Source of the DNA: Pseudoalteromonas luteoviolacea NCIMB 1944
Lineage (GTDB): Bacteria; Pseudomonadota; Gammaproteobacteria; Enterobacterales; Alteromonadaceae
Reading direction: 5' to 3'
NCBI RefSeq assembly: GCF_001625565.1
Contig: NZ_AUXS01000032.1
Span: 124,001-188,000 of the forward strand
DNA length: 64,000 nucleotides
Both the position numbers and the translations under genes were made by a program. The stretch's first letter is position 1, and each line of letters starts with the position of its first letter. A model generated the notes under the pieces. The model was not told the origin of the DNA. It searched no databases and saw only the letters and a program-made list of their open reading frames with translations. This document shows positions 45,329-54,902 of the stretch, one piece after another.

Positions 45329-47335
45329 ATGATACCAGCCCTTTTTACTTCGATTATAGTACTCAGCGCATTTTTGCTGTTTCAAATTCAACCAATTTTA
45401 TCTAAAGAACAACTGCCTCTATTCGGAGGGGGAGCTTCTGTGTGGTCCGCAAGTTTATTTTTTTATCAGTCTTTTTTACTTTGTGGTTATCTTTATGCGC
45501 ACTACATGAGCCGAATAAAGGTAAAAACACAAATATGGCTGCATCTAATTTTAATGGCCATAGCCACTGCTCTGACATTTTCTCAAGTGGATAAAAGCAC
45601 ATTGACAATGCTACCTCCAACCTGGTCAGTTCTGATTAATTTACTGACACAAGTTGGACCTATTTTCATTATATTGAGTGCAACATCTATTCTAATGCAG
45701 CATTGGTATAGTGCAATTTTCCACAAATCGGTGCCTTACCATTGGTACGGATGGTCAAACTTAGGCTCCCTTGTCGCCTTACTCTCTTTTCCGTTTATTT
45801 TTGAAGTCTATTTAGACCTGACCATGCAAAAGCAAATATGGATAACCGCCCTAGCCTCACTTGTTATTATGGTGTTCATGCTCTCAGTCCTTTTATTCAA
45901 GCATAAATCTCAAATGCCAGATCGAAAAACCTCGACCAATTCAACAAACTTCAATGATAAACGGATCCTATGCATTGTGCTGGCGGCGTGCAGTTCAATG
46001 AGCTTGATCTCCACAACACAAATGATCAACGTCAACATCCCGCCAATGCCCCTTACATGGATTATTCCGTTAGTCATATATCTACTTACTTTCATCGCCG
46101 CCTTTTGGTTACCAGCACCAAAACAGAGCTTTTATACTTTAGCCGCACTCATATTCGCCGTTTTTGCAGGCGTAATGATGTATTTTCTTGGTGGACAATT
46201 TAGTGCAATTGAACAACTCAGTATGTACTGTTTGATACAGCTTATTTGCTGCTTTGTTTGTCACCGAACACTCAAATCAATTGCGCCAGCTAGCCAGTCA
46301 ATGACCTCTTTTTACCTTTGCATTGCCGTTGGCAGCGTTATAGGCAGTCTCTTATGTTCAATTATTGCCCCCATAATCTTTAATCAATTACTTGAATACC
46401 CTATTACATTATTTTTGGTGATCTTCATTCACTTGCCCAGCCTTAAAAAAGCAACAACTACAAAATCACTTCAATTTATATACGCCCTAACTCTCGCTGT
46501 AACCGTCTGTGGTTTTAAACTATTAAACCAAGCATATACGAAGTTAGACATCGCTAGCGAAAGAAACTTCTATGGCTATATTTCGGTTAAGGACGTCCCC
46601 CTAAACACGGCTATAGAACGACGTTTGATTGACGGGACAACAATTCATGGCACAGAAGTACTCGAAGGACATCCAAATAATCAAAACAGCTACTATCACG
46701 CGCAAACTGGAGTCGCCAAAACACTTAATGCTCTGCAATCGAATGGTCCACTGAACATAGGCATAATTGGTTTAGGGGCTGGTACATTATCAAAATATGC
46801 AAAGCATCAAGACAAACTGACTTTTTATGAGCTTAACCCTGCGGTACATCATATGGCCCAGCGGTACTTTAGTTATTTACGAAGCAGCCGAGCAGATTTG
46901 GAAGTGAAAATAGGAGATGGACGCCAGCTTATCGCTGATGAAGTAGCTAAGCTCTTCCCTGCTCAAGATGCCATTATCATTGACGCCTTTTCCAGTGACG
47001 TCATCCCAACTCATTTATTGACTGAAGAAGCAATGACCATTTATTGGCAACGAATGAAACGCAACGGTGTTTTGCTCATGCATATTTCCAATAACCATAT
47101 CGATTTGATGCCAATTTTACTCAGTCATAGTCAGCAATTTGATAAAACGCTTTTGCTATTTGAACACTTAAATAACAACCCAGCTCAGTTAAGCTCCAAG
47201 TGGGCAGTATTAACTAGTAACGAGCGTATCATTGCCTTGCTATCAAATCGTGCCACTACCGTGGGCACCGAGGATCATAACATGCTCACTTGGACCGATG
47301 AAAAGCATAGTTTATTGCCATTAATTATGTTGTAG
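45329..47335 (+). CDS. Membrane protein with spermidine-synthase-like domain
   Basis: This 668-residue protein has about 10-12 membrane helices at residues 1-400 (opening LFTSIIVLSAFLLFQIQPIL and the GGGASVWSASLFFYQ motif of the family). A cytoplasmic SpeE-like Rossmann domain follows: NIGIIGLGAGTLSKYAKHQD, KLTFYELNPAVHHMAQRYF, EVKIGDGRQLIADEV, AIIIDAFSSDVIPTHLLTEE. Such fused MFS/spermidine-synthase proteins are widespread. Aminopropyl transfer is not established for them, and the decarboxylated-SAM-binding motif is only partly conserved. There is no strong ribosome site. It is divergent from the ToxR-like regulator. Confidence 0.88.
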   Translation: MIPALFTSIIVLSAFLLFQIQPILSKEQLPLFGGGASVWSASLFFYQSFLLCGYLYAHYMSRIKVKTQIWLHLILMAIATALTFSQVDKSTLTMLPPTWSVLINLLTQVGPIFIILSATSILMQHWYSAIFHKSVPYHWYGWSNLGSLVALLSFPFIFEVYLDLTMQKQIWITALASLVIMVFMLSVLLFKHKSQMPDRKTSTNSTNFNDKRILCIVLAACSSMSLISTTQMINVNIPPMPLTWIIPLVIYLLTFIAAFWLPAPKQSFYTLAALIFAVFAGVMMYFLGGQFSAIEQLSMYCLIQLICCFVCHRTLKSIAPASQSMTSFYLCIAVGSVIGSLLCSIIAPIIFNQLLEYPITLFLVIFIHLPSLKKATTTKSLQFIYALTLAVTVCGFKLLNQAYTKLDIASERNFYGYISVKDVPLNTAIERRLIDGTTIHGTEVLEGHPNNQNSYYHAQTGVAKTLNALQSNGPLNIGIIGLGAGTLSKYAKHQDKLTFYELNPAVHHMAQRYFSYLRSSRADLEVKIGDGRQLIADEVAKLFPAQDAIIIDAFSSDVIPTHLLTEEAMTIYWQRMKRNGVLLMHISNNHIDLMPILLSHSQQFDKTLLLFEHLNNNPAQLSSKWAVLTSNERIIALLSNRATTVGTEDHNMLTWTDEKHSLLPLIML

Positions 47336-47458
47336 GCTGGTGTAGTCTGTTTTAGGTAGCTTAACCTTAGCCGGAAAAGTTTTGGACTAAGGTTATTGCA
47401 GCCTAGACCCTAGCGCTCCCTTTAATATCCAACATACTCAGACAATAATAAATCACCA

Positions 47459-47848
47459 TCAGCTTACATCTTTGATGTAACTAATTTTACCATTGCAAAA
47501 CTCGAAAAAAGATTGCCCTTTTACCGATAGTTCGTCGCCAGCTTTAAGCCCATTTGGCAGATCTACATCGAGTACGCCTAAATAGTCGATGCTGATTTTC
47601 GCTTGAGTCTCATCAATATATAGATCCGTTATCGTCTGATTACGCGCGCTAAATAGCTTGGCTGACTCCTTTGCAAGGTTTTCAAATTCCACCTTGCCTT
47701 CTGCCCTCACGTTTACTTCGCCATTTGATTCATTCTCAAACACAATGCTGTCATCAAACAATGTCAGCATTTGTTCAATATTAAATGCATTATAACTATT
47801 GATATATTGGTCGATGAGTGCCGCTTTATCATTATACAACATGCGCAT
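47459..47848 (-). CDS. NTF2-like/SnoaL-like protein
   Basis: This 129-residue cone-shaped alpha+beta protein carries ALIDQYINSYNAFNIEQMLT, LFDDSIVFENESNGEVNVRA, EFENLAKESAKLFSARNQTI and KGQSFFEFCNGKISYIKDVS, the usual order of SnoaL-like domains (helix, capping strands, long C-terminal sheet). The family includes small isomerases, hydrolases and ligand binders; no function can be given. It is a single gene between the spermidine-synthase-like gene and a secreted-protein gene. Confidence 0.75.
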   Translation of the reverse strand: MRMLYNDKAALIDQYINSYNAFNIEQMLTLFDDSIVFENESNGEVNVRAEGKVEFENLAKESAKLFSARNQTITDLYIDETQAKISIDYLGVLDVDLPNGLKAGDELSVKGQSFFEFCNGKISYIKDVS

Positions 47849-48146
47849 ATCCCTATACTTTCACTTTGCAATTCGGTCAAATAACAAACTACAGACAAAT
47901 GGATAAAAAGCAAAGTGTTCGCGTTAAAAAGAAAGGTATTTTATCTGGATAAATAGCGGCTTTATTTATCGGCATGCAAAAGAGCGTCAGTCCAAAGCTT
48001 CGTGCAATTATCTATAAAAAATCATTGAGGTTGGGAGTGAAAACGGTCAACAAAAGCAGCCTGAAATTCTTTCAACGCTTTAACCTTAATACGAGGAGAG
48101 CATGCGTATGATGAGCTTCCTCCTCAATACAGGGTTCGCTCACCTG
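47849..48146. other. Intergenic stretch
   Basis: About 300 bases lie upstream of the NTF2-like gene and beyond the terminator of the RCC1-like gene. A 26-codon frame at 48102-48182 has a good GGAG site but runs into the terminator hairpin and is not accepted as a gene. Nothing else is recognised. Confidence 0.4.
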
Positions 48147-48181
48147 AGCGAAAACCGCACCCTATTTGCTGAGGTGCGGTG
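48147..48181 (-). terminator. Terminator of the RCC1-like gene
   Basis: ACCGCACC (48154-48161) pairs perfectly with GGTGCGGT (48173-48180). On the minus strand TTTT follows. It lies 18 bases after the stop of the leftward gene. Confidence 0.7.
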
Positions 48182-48198
48182 ATCTCCTTCCTAAGGAG

Positions 48199-49440
48199 TT
48201 AGTACTTAAAGCGAGCAGGTACTGTGGCAGCAGCGTTGTTTCTTCCACCGCATACAATTCCTGTGTCATCCAGCGCACATACGTAGCCATAATCAAAGTC
48301 TATATCGATTGGGTTGACCAATTCTTGCATCTCATAAGGCCCAATCTGCGCAGGGCGAGTTGACCAACCAGACATACCTCGTTCATCGTAAGAGTTAACC
48401 CCTGGATAGCCAAACCTTAGCTCAGTGTGAGGTAAAAGCTCAGGTGCGTTAATATCTGCCGCAGGTGCTTGGCCCCAGCATTTCACACCTTCATCCCCTT
48501 TCGCACACGCATAGCTTAAACCAACAACAAGGTGAGTTGGGTTCGTGAAAGTCGGTACGTCAGATACCAAGGGCAAGCTTTTTGCTCCCCAGCAGTCAAT
48601 ACCGTCATCATGGCGAATACAGGCAGCTGAACGACCAACTTCTATATCACTTGGATTTCTTAGCTCTGAGTATCTAGGCGGTGCAGTATTTACCGCACCT
48701 GGATTCCATTTTCCTGAACTCCAGCAGACAATCTCGCCACTGTCTATCGCGCAATAATTTTCTGAAGTATGGGCTACAAATATTTTTTGCGGATCGGTGA
48801 ATGTCACAGCTGTTGGCAGTGACTTCCAGTAGGAATCAACCCTATATCTTGAATGCCTGTTGGTCCAACATTTGACTTCTTGGCCAACAATCGCACAACC
48901 AGATTTATGATTGATTGCGATATCCTTGATATCAAATAACGGCTCCGGCGTTGGCATATATTGAGTACCGTCGGTTAATTTCCAACATAAAGTACCAGTC
49001 ATATCTGTACCACACGCGATGCTGTGACTAACATCCACATCGATGATGCGGCTTTTCTTTTCAAACGTCACACTGTCACTCAGAATTTGACTATTGTCCT
49101 GATTGTACACGCTGTAATGATAGCTATAACTACCACGAGGGAAGCTGGCAGGCACATTTAGAAGCATGTTGGCATCTGCATAACTCTCACCTGGTGCTAG
49201 GTATAACTCAGTTGGAATAGCATCTACGTAGGTTTTTCCGTCTGGAAATACAACATGGCTATATACTTTGACCGATGCGTCAGCTGCACCGTTGTTTGTC
49301 ACTGTTTTTTGAACCTCAAGTACACCGCCTTCCTTTCTTATTGAGGGGTTTTCTGACTGAGTTGTTAGTTGAATATTAAGTTGGGCATTGACTGAAAAAG
49401 CTGCAACTGCAAGCCCTGAGAAGAGAATTGGGAACTTCAT
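48199..49440 (-). CDS. Secreted RCC1-like repeat protein
   Basis: This 413-residue protein has a signal peptide (ILFSGLAVAAFSVNA). An N-terminal beta-sandwich-like part (~20-130, VQKTVTNNGAADASVKVYSH) precedes about six RCC1-like repeats of the form A-C-x(5-8)-G-x-x-C-W: HSIACGTDMTGTLCWKL, SGCAIVGQEVKCW, NYCAIDSGEIVCWS, AACIRHDDGIDCWG, YACAKGDEGVKCWGQ, YVCALDDTGIVCGG. Paired cysteines in each blade suggest disulfide-stapled propeller blades outside the cytoplasm. Function unknown. It is a single gene with its own terminator. Confidence 0.8.
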   Translation of the reverse strand: MKFPILFSGLAVAAFSVNAQLNIQLTTQSENPSIRKEGGVLEVQKTVTNNGAADASVKVYSHVVFPDGKTYVDAIPTELYLAPGESYADANMLLNVPASFPRGSYSYHYSVYNQDNSQILSDSVTFEKKSRIIDVDVSHSIACGTDMTGTLCWKLTDGTQYMPTPEPLFDIKDIAINHKSGCAIVGQEVKCWTNRHSRYRVDSYWKSLPTAVTFTDPQKIFVAHTSENYCAIDSGEIVCWSSGKWNPGAVNTAPPRYSELRNPSDIEVGRSAACIRHDDGIDCWGAKSLPLVSDVPTFTNPTHLVVGLSYACAKGDEGVKCWGQAPAADINAPELLPHTELRFGYPGVNSYDERGMSGWSTRPAQIGPYEMQELVNPIDIDFDYGYVCALDDTGIVCGGRNNAAATVPARFKY

Positions 49441-49618
49441 TGTTTACTCCAAATAAATAAAGAAAATGCTGGAAAGGTATACATGTCCTCTGTAGTACCT
49501 AAATTCCAGACTTCATCACTTTATACAATATTTTATTCAAAGCAAAGGGTTAGAAAATAAAAAAGTGGCTAAAGGGCATATATTCCCTTTAACCACTCGG
49601 TTTACTGAGGGGGAGACG

Positions 49619-50671
49619 TTACTGAAAATACTCGTCCAATGCAGCTTTAAGGTGTCTCTGCATTGCATCACGGTGGTACTTTCTAACACCATAACTTTGT
49701 TCAAGGTGAATAAATCGTTTTGAAGATGCATCTGCGCTTTTGTGACAGCTATCAACCGAATCGTTGCTATGACGACCTTGGACATTCCATGTGCCACCTA
49801 AGCTTTTGGTATCATTCCCGTAAACACACGCTTTAATAACGCCTTCACTTTCTACACTGCGGCGAATTGAATGCAAAATACTATGCTCTTGTGGGTTTGT
49901 AGAGTAACGAACTGTTTCGCTTAAATTCAGCATTAAATCATTATCAGTACCGCACTGCGCCTGAAGCTTAGCGCGAGTCGTTTTTCCAAACCCATGGTAT
50001 TGGATAAATATGGTGCTCAAATCAAAATCACTCATATATTCGTGCACTACTTGGAACAATGACTCTGTTTGATGTGCTACATCACTGGCCGAGTAGTTTG
50101 TACCAGTACATTCGCTCACATCATGGCTGCTATCTCGCCGTGTGCCTGCCAGCATAAGTAACTTAGTTTGTGTATATAAAAACGCATCTATGGCTTGTGT
50201 ACCAGTAAATGAGTCTCTTTTTGGGTGTGGCGCTTGCAAAACGGCATTTGTGCCTTGTGTGTTAAGTACATACGTACCACCACCGATAAACTTGTCGCTG
50301 GGTAGCTGATACTTTTCTTGAAGCAAATAGTATGTTTTATCGGTATCGACATCGTTAAACTGGATCACTTGGTAATCTAACCCAGCGGCCAACTCACTGG
50401 CTAGCGGCCAGTTTTGCTGATGAAAGGCAGCAAACAATAGCCCAAACCCCTCTTGAAATTCATGGCTTGGCTGAACCCACTTATTATCCGCTTTTGTACC
50501 ATAATTGTAAGACTTGAGATGCTTGTCTAATTCACCTGACATAATCACCAAGGCTTTGCTTGGAAAGCTCAAAACAGTCAACAATAATAATAGTAACGTA
50601 AAAAGTACGTATATGGCCAAAGGCCGAGAGCCATTGGCTAAGCGAGATGTATGGGTTTCAAATAGTTGCAT
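49619..50671 (-). CDS. Membrane-anchored/exported protein, N-formylglutamate-amidohydrolase-like
   Basis: This protein of about 350 residues has one N-terminal hydrophobic segment (LAIYVLFTLLLLLLTVLSF) and a large exported domain. The domain contains LQAPHPKRDSFTGTQAIDAF, LLMLAGTRRDSSHDVSEC, SASDVAHQTESLFQVVHEYM and FIQYHGFGKTTRAKL. The H-x-x-x-D, G-T-x-R-D and Q-x-H-G-F arrangement resembles zinc-dependent N-formylglutamate amidohydrolase-type hydrolases, but I am not sure. ATG 50671 with GGAG seven bases upstream is preferred to the longer frame. It ends 178 bases before the start of the RCC1-like gene. Confidence 0.6.
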   Translation of the reverse strand: MQLFETHTSRLANGSRPLAIYVLFTLLLLLLTVLSFPSKALVIMSGELDKHLKSYNYGTKADNKWVQPSHEFQEGFGLLFAAFHQQNWPLASELAAGLDYQVIQFNDVDTDKTYYLLQEKYQLPSDKFIGGGTYVLNTQGTNAVLQAPHPKRDSFTGTQAIDAFLYTQTKLLMLAGTRRDSSHDVSECTGTNYSASDVAHQTESLFQVVHEYMSDFDLSTIFIQYHGFGKTTRAKLQAQCGTDNDLMLNLSETVRYSTNPQEHSILHSIRRSVESEGVIKACVYGNDTKSLGGTWNVQGRHSNDSVDSCHKSADASSKRFIHLEQSYGVRKYHRDAMQRHLKAALDEYFQ

Positions 50672-50734
50672 ATAACACTCCAGTGGTGTGTAACAAGCTG
50701 TATAAAGCAAACATCCCTGGACAACCAGTACCAA

Positions 50735-51263
50735 AGTACCAAAATTCAGCTAGTGACCATGTCAAAAGTTGCAATTATTATTACCAATATCTAAACAAAA
50801 GCTCTAGCTAAACTGTGAAAAATGAGCTTTTGGTATTACATCAAAAAAGGCACAAACAGTGAGCAAAAGGCGGAAAAATTTAACTCATTCAAGATCTTAA
50901 AGCACTGATACGACCACTAGTACTTTTTACATAAACACGGCAAGGCGAAAACGCTTAAAAAACCAAAACAATAGTATTAAATATCAATAACTTAACTAAT
51001 TACCAAAGATTTCAACGCCAATGACGACAGATAATTCCAGTTAAAAAGAGTATTAGATTTTTATGACAAGACTAATACTCAAGACGGATAACTTACTTCA
51101 AAAACCTCGACGAAGAGGTTTCACACTATGACAATCATCTGTTAAAACGTTTTACGCAGTCAGTATATTTGCATAGAAGGGTTTAAAGAGGGTAAAAGAG
51201 CTGTTTTGCAAATGGCTATGTTGTCATAGCCACAGTGCTCTATCTTGTACCTAAGTTACTTTT
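50735..51263 (-). terminator. Gap with two tandem terminator-like hairpins after the aldo/keto reductase
   Basis: The minus strand carries two hairpins: AAACCTC/GAGGTTT with a T run (51100-51121), then GAGTATTAG/CTAATACTC followed by TTTTT (51043-51080). Both suit termination of the leftward aldo/keto reductase gene. The remaining part up to 50735 shows no gene and presumably holds the promoter of the gene at 50671. Confidence 0.55.
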
Positions 51264-52232
51264 CTAAGGCAGTGGCCTTCCTCTCGAAGTTACATACAGA
51301 TTGTACCAATCACTTCTTTCAAGATGAATTGTTAGCGCCTGTATTGCACTTTTGATCCGTGTTACGTGAGTTGTGCCAATCACAGGTTGGATCTTAGCTG
51401 GATGCCGTAACAAAAAAGCAAGCAAAATAGCTTCCGAACCAACCTGATATTTATTCGCTAGAGTTTTGACCAGCTCGGCTGTTGCTCTTACCTTTGGGTC
51501 GTTAGAATCAATACCTTGCTCAGAATACAGCCCTCTTGCCAAGCTCCCCCACGCTTGCAGCTGGATCTGATGTCGTTGGCAGTACTCCAACGTCCCACTG
51601 ACAAAGTCAACTTGGCTATTGCGCTCACTACCGACAGATACCCCATCATCAAGCCAGTCTAATCTTTGCAAACTCATTTCAATCTGGTTGCTGACAATGG
51701 GCATGTCTAACGCGCTTTGCAAAAATGAAATTTGGTGTAAGTTCATATTAGATACAGCGATATGATTGATTTTCCCTTGCTTTTTAAGGCGTAAAACCTG
51801 CTCCGCTAGCTCGTCTAGGACCATCAGTGGGTCGGGCCTATGCAGCATCAATACATCTATATATCCCAAGTTTAAACGCGATAAAATGCCATCTACAGAT
51901 TCCCTTACCCAACTACTTGAAAAATCATACCGACCAACTTGTGCACCATCTTTTTTCCGAATGCCACATTTAGACTGAATGATCATACTTTCTCTATACA
52001 AAGGGTTTTCAGTCACTACTTTTCCAAATACCTGCTCAGCTCTGCCGTCGCGATAAATATCAGCATGGTCAAAAAAGTTGATGCCAGAGGCCAGCGCAAA
52101 CTCAATGACCTCACGTGCTTGTTTGACATCACTATCTCCTATGTGCGGCCCGTTGCCGCCAAGGCCCATACATCCGTATGCTATGGGGCTTGCTAGAGGA
52201 AAGTGTTTGTGTAAGGGAATACCTGTATTCAT
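51264..52232 (-). CDS. Aldo/keto reductase (YdhF-like)
   Basis: This 322-residue NADP(H)-dependent oxidoreductase has a TIM-barrel fold. It begins LASPIAYGCMGLGG and has the catalytic set FFDHADIYRDGRAEQVFG (Asp and Tyr), IIQSKCGI (Lys) and VLMLHRPDPLM (His). Cofactor-end motifs are IAVSNMNLHQISFLQSAL and KIQPVIGTTHVTRIKSAIQA. The pattern matches the E. coli YdhF group, whose physiological substrates are unknown. It is transcribed away from a LysR regulator 100 bases off, which probably controls it. Confidence 0.92.
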   Translation of the reverse strand: MNTGIPLHKHFPLASPIAYGCMGLGGNGPHIGDSDVKQAREVIEFALASGINFFDHADIYRDGRAEQVFGKVVTENPLYRESMIIQSKCGIRKKDGAQVGRYDFSSSWVRESVDGILSRLNLGYIDVLMLHRPDPLMVLDELAEQVLRLKKQGKINHIAVSNMNLHQISFLQSALDMPIVSNQIEMSLQRLDWLDDGVSVGSERNSQVDFVSGTLEYCQRHQIQLQAWGSLARGLYSEQGIDSNDPKVRATAELVKTLANKYQVGSEAILLAFLLRHPAKIQPVIGTTHVTRIKSAIQALTIHLERSDWYNLYVTSRGRPLP

Positions 52233-52335
52233 ACGTTACTCTTACTGGTAGAAAAGTTTATGTGCCTATATGATATTGTTCTTTAAATTGAATAAAAGAG
52301 ATAAAAAAAGAACTCTTTGTTCAAAATAGTAAACA

Positions 52336-53247
52336 ATGAATTTTAGGATAGTAAAAGTGAATGAGCATAAGCGCATTGAATTGCTGCTGCTTTTTGTCAA
52401 ATTGGCAGAGGAGCTTAGTTATACCAAGGCAGCACTCGCTCTTGGGATCTCTAAAGGACAATTATCTGAAAAAATAAAGCGATTTGAGCAGGTATTAAAC
52501 ACGCCTCTGTTAGTAAGAACGACTCGAAATGTGAAACTGACTCAATATGGTGTGCAAGTATATGAGCAAGGTAAATTGATCCGAGCCCAGTTATTTGAAC
52601 TCGAAAGAAGTGTAAATAATGACGAAATATCAGGGGTCATTCGTATCACCGCTCCGCGCATGTTTGCACAAGTTTACCTGAGCGAGATCTGCTGTGAATT
52701 TAAAAAGCGCTACCGTGAGATAGAATTTGAAATTGATGCAAGTTACCGCACACACAATTTAAACGTCAAAGACTATGACGTAGCCTTTAGAGCCACTGTA
52801 TCTCCTCCTCAAGATATGGTTGCCATAAAACTTTTTGACTATCAACATATTATCGCAGCCTCGCCTAACTATTTAAGTGAGGCAGACTGCTTAACTACAC
52901 CATTAGATTTAGCCCACCACACATGTATTGTGGTCAATCAACAAAAGCAATGGCCTTTTAAGGAACAGTCTATTTCCGTTACGGGATGGCTTTCAACAAA
53001 TGATAATAACTTGGTGAAACAATACGCGCTGCAAAATGTAGGACTTATCCGCATCGCTGACTACTTTGTGAAACAAGAGCTTAAAGCAGGAAAGCTAATA
53101 TCCGTGTTAGATGAATTTATAGAAAAACGCAGTAACGGCATGTATTTGTTTTACCCACAAACAGCACAACCTGCGCATAAACTCAGAACTTTTATTCAAT
53201 TTGTTAGAGCATATTTCGAACAAACCAACTGTGATAATAAAAATTAA
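52336..53247 (+). CDS. LysR-family transcriptional regulator
   Basis: This 303-residue regulator has an N-terminal winged helix (LLLLFVKLAEELSYTKAALA; SKGQLSEKIKRFEQVLN; LVRTTRNVKLTQYG) and a CrgA-like effector domain (SGVIRITAPRMFAQVYLSEI; LDLAHHTCIVV; VGLIRIADYFVKQELKAG). The wording of the effector domain fits the LysR branch that regulates divergent oxidoreductase genes. It stands back-to-back with the aldo/keto reductase, so that is the natural target; an inducer is not evident. Confidence 0.92.
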   Translation: MNFRIVKVNEHKRIELLLLFVKLAEELSYTKAALALGISKGQLSEKIKRFEQVLNTPLLVRTTRNVKLTQYGVQVYEQGKLIRAQLFELERSVNNDEISGVIRITAPRMFAQVYLSEICCEFKKRYREIEFEIDASYRTHNLNVKDYDVAFRATVSPPQDMVAIKLFDYQHIIAASPNYLSEADCLTTPLDLAHHTCIVVNQQKQWPFKEQSISVTGWLSTNDNNLVKQYALQNVGLIRIADYFVKQELKAGKLISVLDEFIEKRSNGMYLFYPQTAQPAHKLRTFIQFVRAYFEQTNCDNKN

Positions 53248-53323
53248 CAAGCTGTATCATAAAGTTTTCACTTGGATAATTTTTTTCACGCGCTAACATA
53301 GCAAACAAAAACAAGGAAACAAC

Positions 53324-54550
53324 GTGTTATCAGGCATTATTTCTAAAAGTAAGTCGTTAGGTCCCGGTATTTTAATGGCGACGGCGGCCGTAGGTGGCTC
53401 TCATCTCGTCGCAGCAACACAGGCTGGCGCATTATTTGGTTGGCAGCTGTTGTGGCTTATCATCATCGTCAATGTGCTCAAGTATCCATTTTTTCGTTTT
53501 GGTGTTGAATATACAATACATAGCAAACAGAGCTTAGTACGTGGTTACAAAGACAAGAACCCCTCTCTTTTCTATCTGTTTTTTATCATCAATTTACTCG
53601 CTGCGGTGGTAAACACAGCCGGTGTATTGCTGTTAACAGCAGCGCTCTTACAATATATCTTGCCCGGTGACTTGGCATTAACCACCTTGAGTTTTGGGCT
53701 TTTGTTTGTCTGTTTAGGCATACTCATTTTTGGCCATTACAAGCTACTAGACAGTGCTAGCAAAGTAATTATGGCATTTCTATGTATAGCAACAACAGCT
53801 GCGCTGGTAGTGGCGCTGGCAAACGGGCCTGCACATCCGACTCCGCAAATTGCGCCTTCTCCCTATGAACTTGCATTACTGGGATTTATGGTGGCATTGA
53901 TGGGGTGGATGCCTGCACCTATTGAAATATCAGCCATCAACTCTCTGTGGTTGAAAAGTAAATTGAGAACAAGCAATCTCACCAAAAAACAAAGCCTATT
54001 TGATTTCAACCTCGGCTACGCTTTAACGTTAGGGCTCGCGTTGATGTTTTTCATACTCGGCGTGATGCTGCAATATGGCCAAGAACAGAAAATTGAATTG
54101 GCAGGTGTCGCATTTTCAAAACAACTTATTGATATGTATGCTCTGACTATCGGAGAATGGTCTCGTTGGCTTATCGCTGTGGTGGCTTTTTTATGTATGT
54201 TTGGTACGACACTTGCCGTATTAGATGGCTACGCACGAACATTGGATGAAGCTATAAAAGTCATAAAACCACACGAGAAGAAATATAGCTTGTCTCTGAT
54301 AATTGGCTTGCAATCAGCCCTTGGTATGGTGGTTGTCTTATTCTTCAAAGGCAACCTAAAAGATATGCTGATGTTTGCCATGACTATGGCATTTTTGACC
54401 ACCCCATTTTTTGCTTGGCTCAATTTGTCTTTGATCAAAGGAGAGATTTATGACTCACAACCAAAAGCAGTTAAAGTACTAGCTACACTAGGTTTATTCT
54501 ATTTGGTGTCATTTTCAATGCTGTTTGTAGTTTGGCGCTGGGTATTGTAA
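53324..54550 (+). CDS. Nramp-family divalent metal transporter
   Basis: This 408-residue inner-membrane carrier has 11 hydrophobic segments. The first helix carries GPGILMATAAVGGSHLVAAT, corresponding to the metal-binding D-P-G-N region of Nramp. Here the aspartate/asparagine pair is replaced (GGSH), as in divergent Nramp-related groups. Helix 6 reads LMGWMPAPIEISAINSLWL in place of the M-P-H motif. The usual Mn/Fe specificity is therefore doubtful, and another cation may be the substrate. GTG start with AAGGA upstream. It is followed by a strong palindromic terminator. Confidence 0.85.
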   Translation: MLSGIISKSKSLGPGILMATAAVGGSHLVAATQAGALFGWQLLWLIIIVNVLKYPFFRFGVEYTIHSKQSLVRGYKDKNPSLFYLFFIINLLAAVVNTAGVLLLTAALLQYILPGDLALTTLSFGLLFVCLGILIFGHYKLLDSASKVIMAFLCIATTAALVVALANGPAHPTPQIAPSPYELALLGFMVALMGWMPAPIEISAINSLWLKSKLRTSNLTKKQSLFDFNLGYALTLGLALMFFILGVMLQYGQEQKIELAGVAFSKQLIDMYALTIGEWSRWLIAVVAFLCMFGTTLAVLDGYARTLDEAIKVIKPHEKKYSLSLIIGLQSALGMVVVLFFKGNLKDMLMFAMTMAFLTTPFFAWLNLSLIKGEIYDSQPKAVKVLATLGLFYLVSFSMLFVVWRWVL

Positions 54551-54573
54551 TTGGAAGAGAATGCCGCAAGGGG

Positions 54574-54605
54574 TAACACTCATGACTTTTAAGTCATGAG
54601 TGTTA
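54574..54605. terminator. Perfect 15-bp hairpin between convergent genes
   Basis: TAACACTCATGACTT (54574-54588) and AAGTCATGAGTGTTA (54591-54605) are perfect complements, with A and T flanks. It serves both the Nramp gene and yfcL. Confidence 0.8.
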
Positions 54606-54610
54606 AAAGA

Positions 54611-54889
54611 TTAAGCGGCAAGCGCTTTTACTTGCTCCCAAATGCTGACAACATGCTCTTTGTCTTCATCTGTTAATTCGCCATTTCGATACGCTTTAAC
54701 CAGGCTCTCTTCAATTTTGCTGTTTAATTCTTGAGGTTGAAGATCAAGCTCCTCAACTTGTGCGTACCCGACTGCTAAGTCAAAATGACCACGTAAATAA
54801 CCACCAGCAAACAGCTCATCATCATCTGCACGGTCAACTAATTCATCAAAAAACTGCTGTGCAGCCTCTACATAGGTTTCAAATGACAT
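54611..54889 (-). CDS. yfcL: YfcL family protein
   Basis: This 92-residue protein closely follows E. coli YfcL: VDRADDDELFAGGYLRGHFD near the centre, then ESLVKAYRNGELTDEDKEHV and a helical end. The function is unknown. It is the last gene of a leftward group with the ATP-NAD-kinase-like gene and epmC, and in E. coli yfcL and yfcM (epmC) are also neighbours, which supports both assignments. It lies 13 bases after the upstream gene. Confidence 0.9.
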   Translation of the reverse strand: MSFETYVEAAQQFFDELVDRADDDELFAGGYLRGHFDLAVGYAQVEELDLQPQELNSKIEESLVKAYRNGELTDEDKEHVVSIWEQVKALAA

Positions 54890-54902
54890 TCCGTCTCCTC
54901 AC

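Noticed and set aside
48102..48182. 26-codon frame with a good GGAG site
   Set aside because: It overlaps the terminator hairpin of the leftward RCC1-like gene, and its stop falls in the right arm; likely coincidental.
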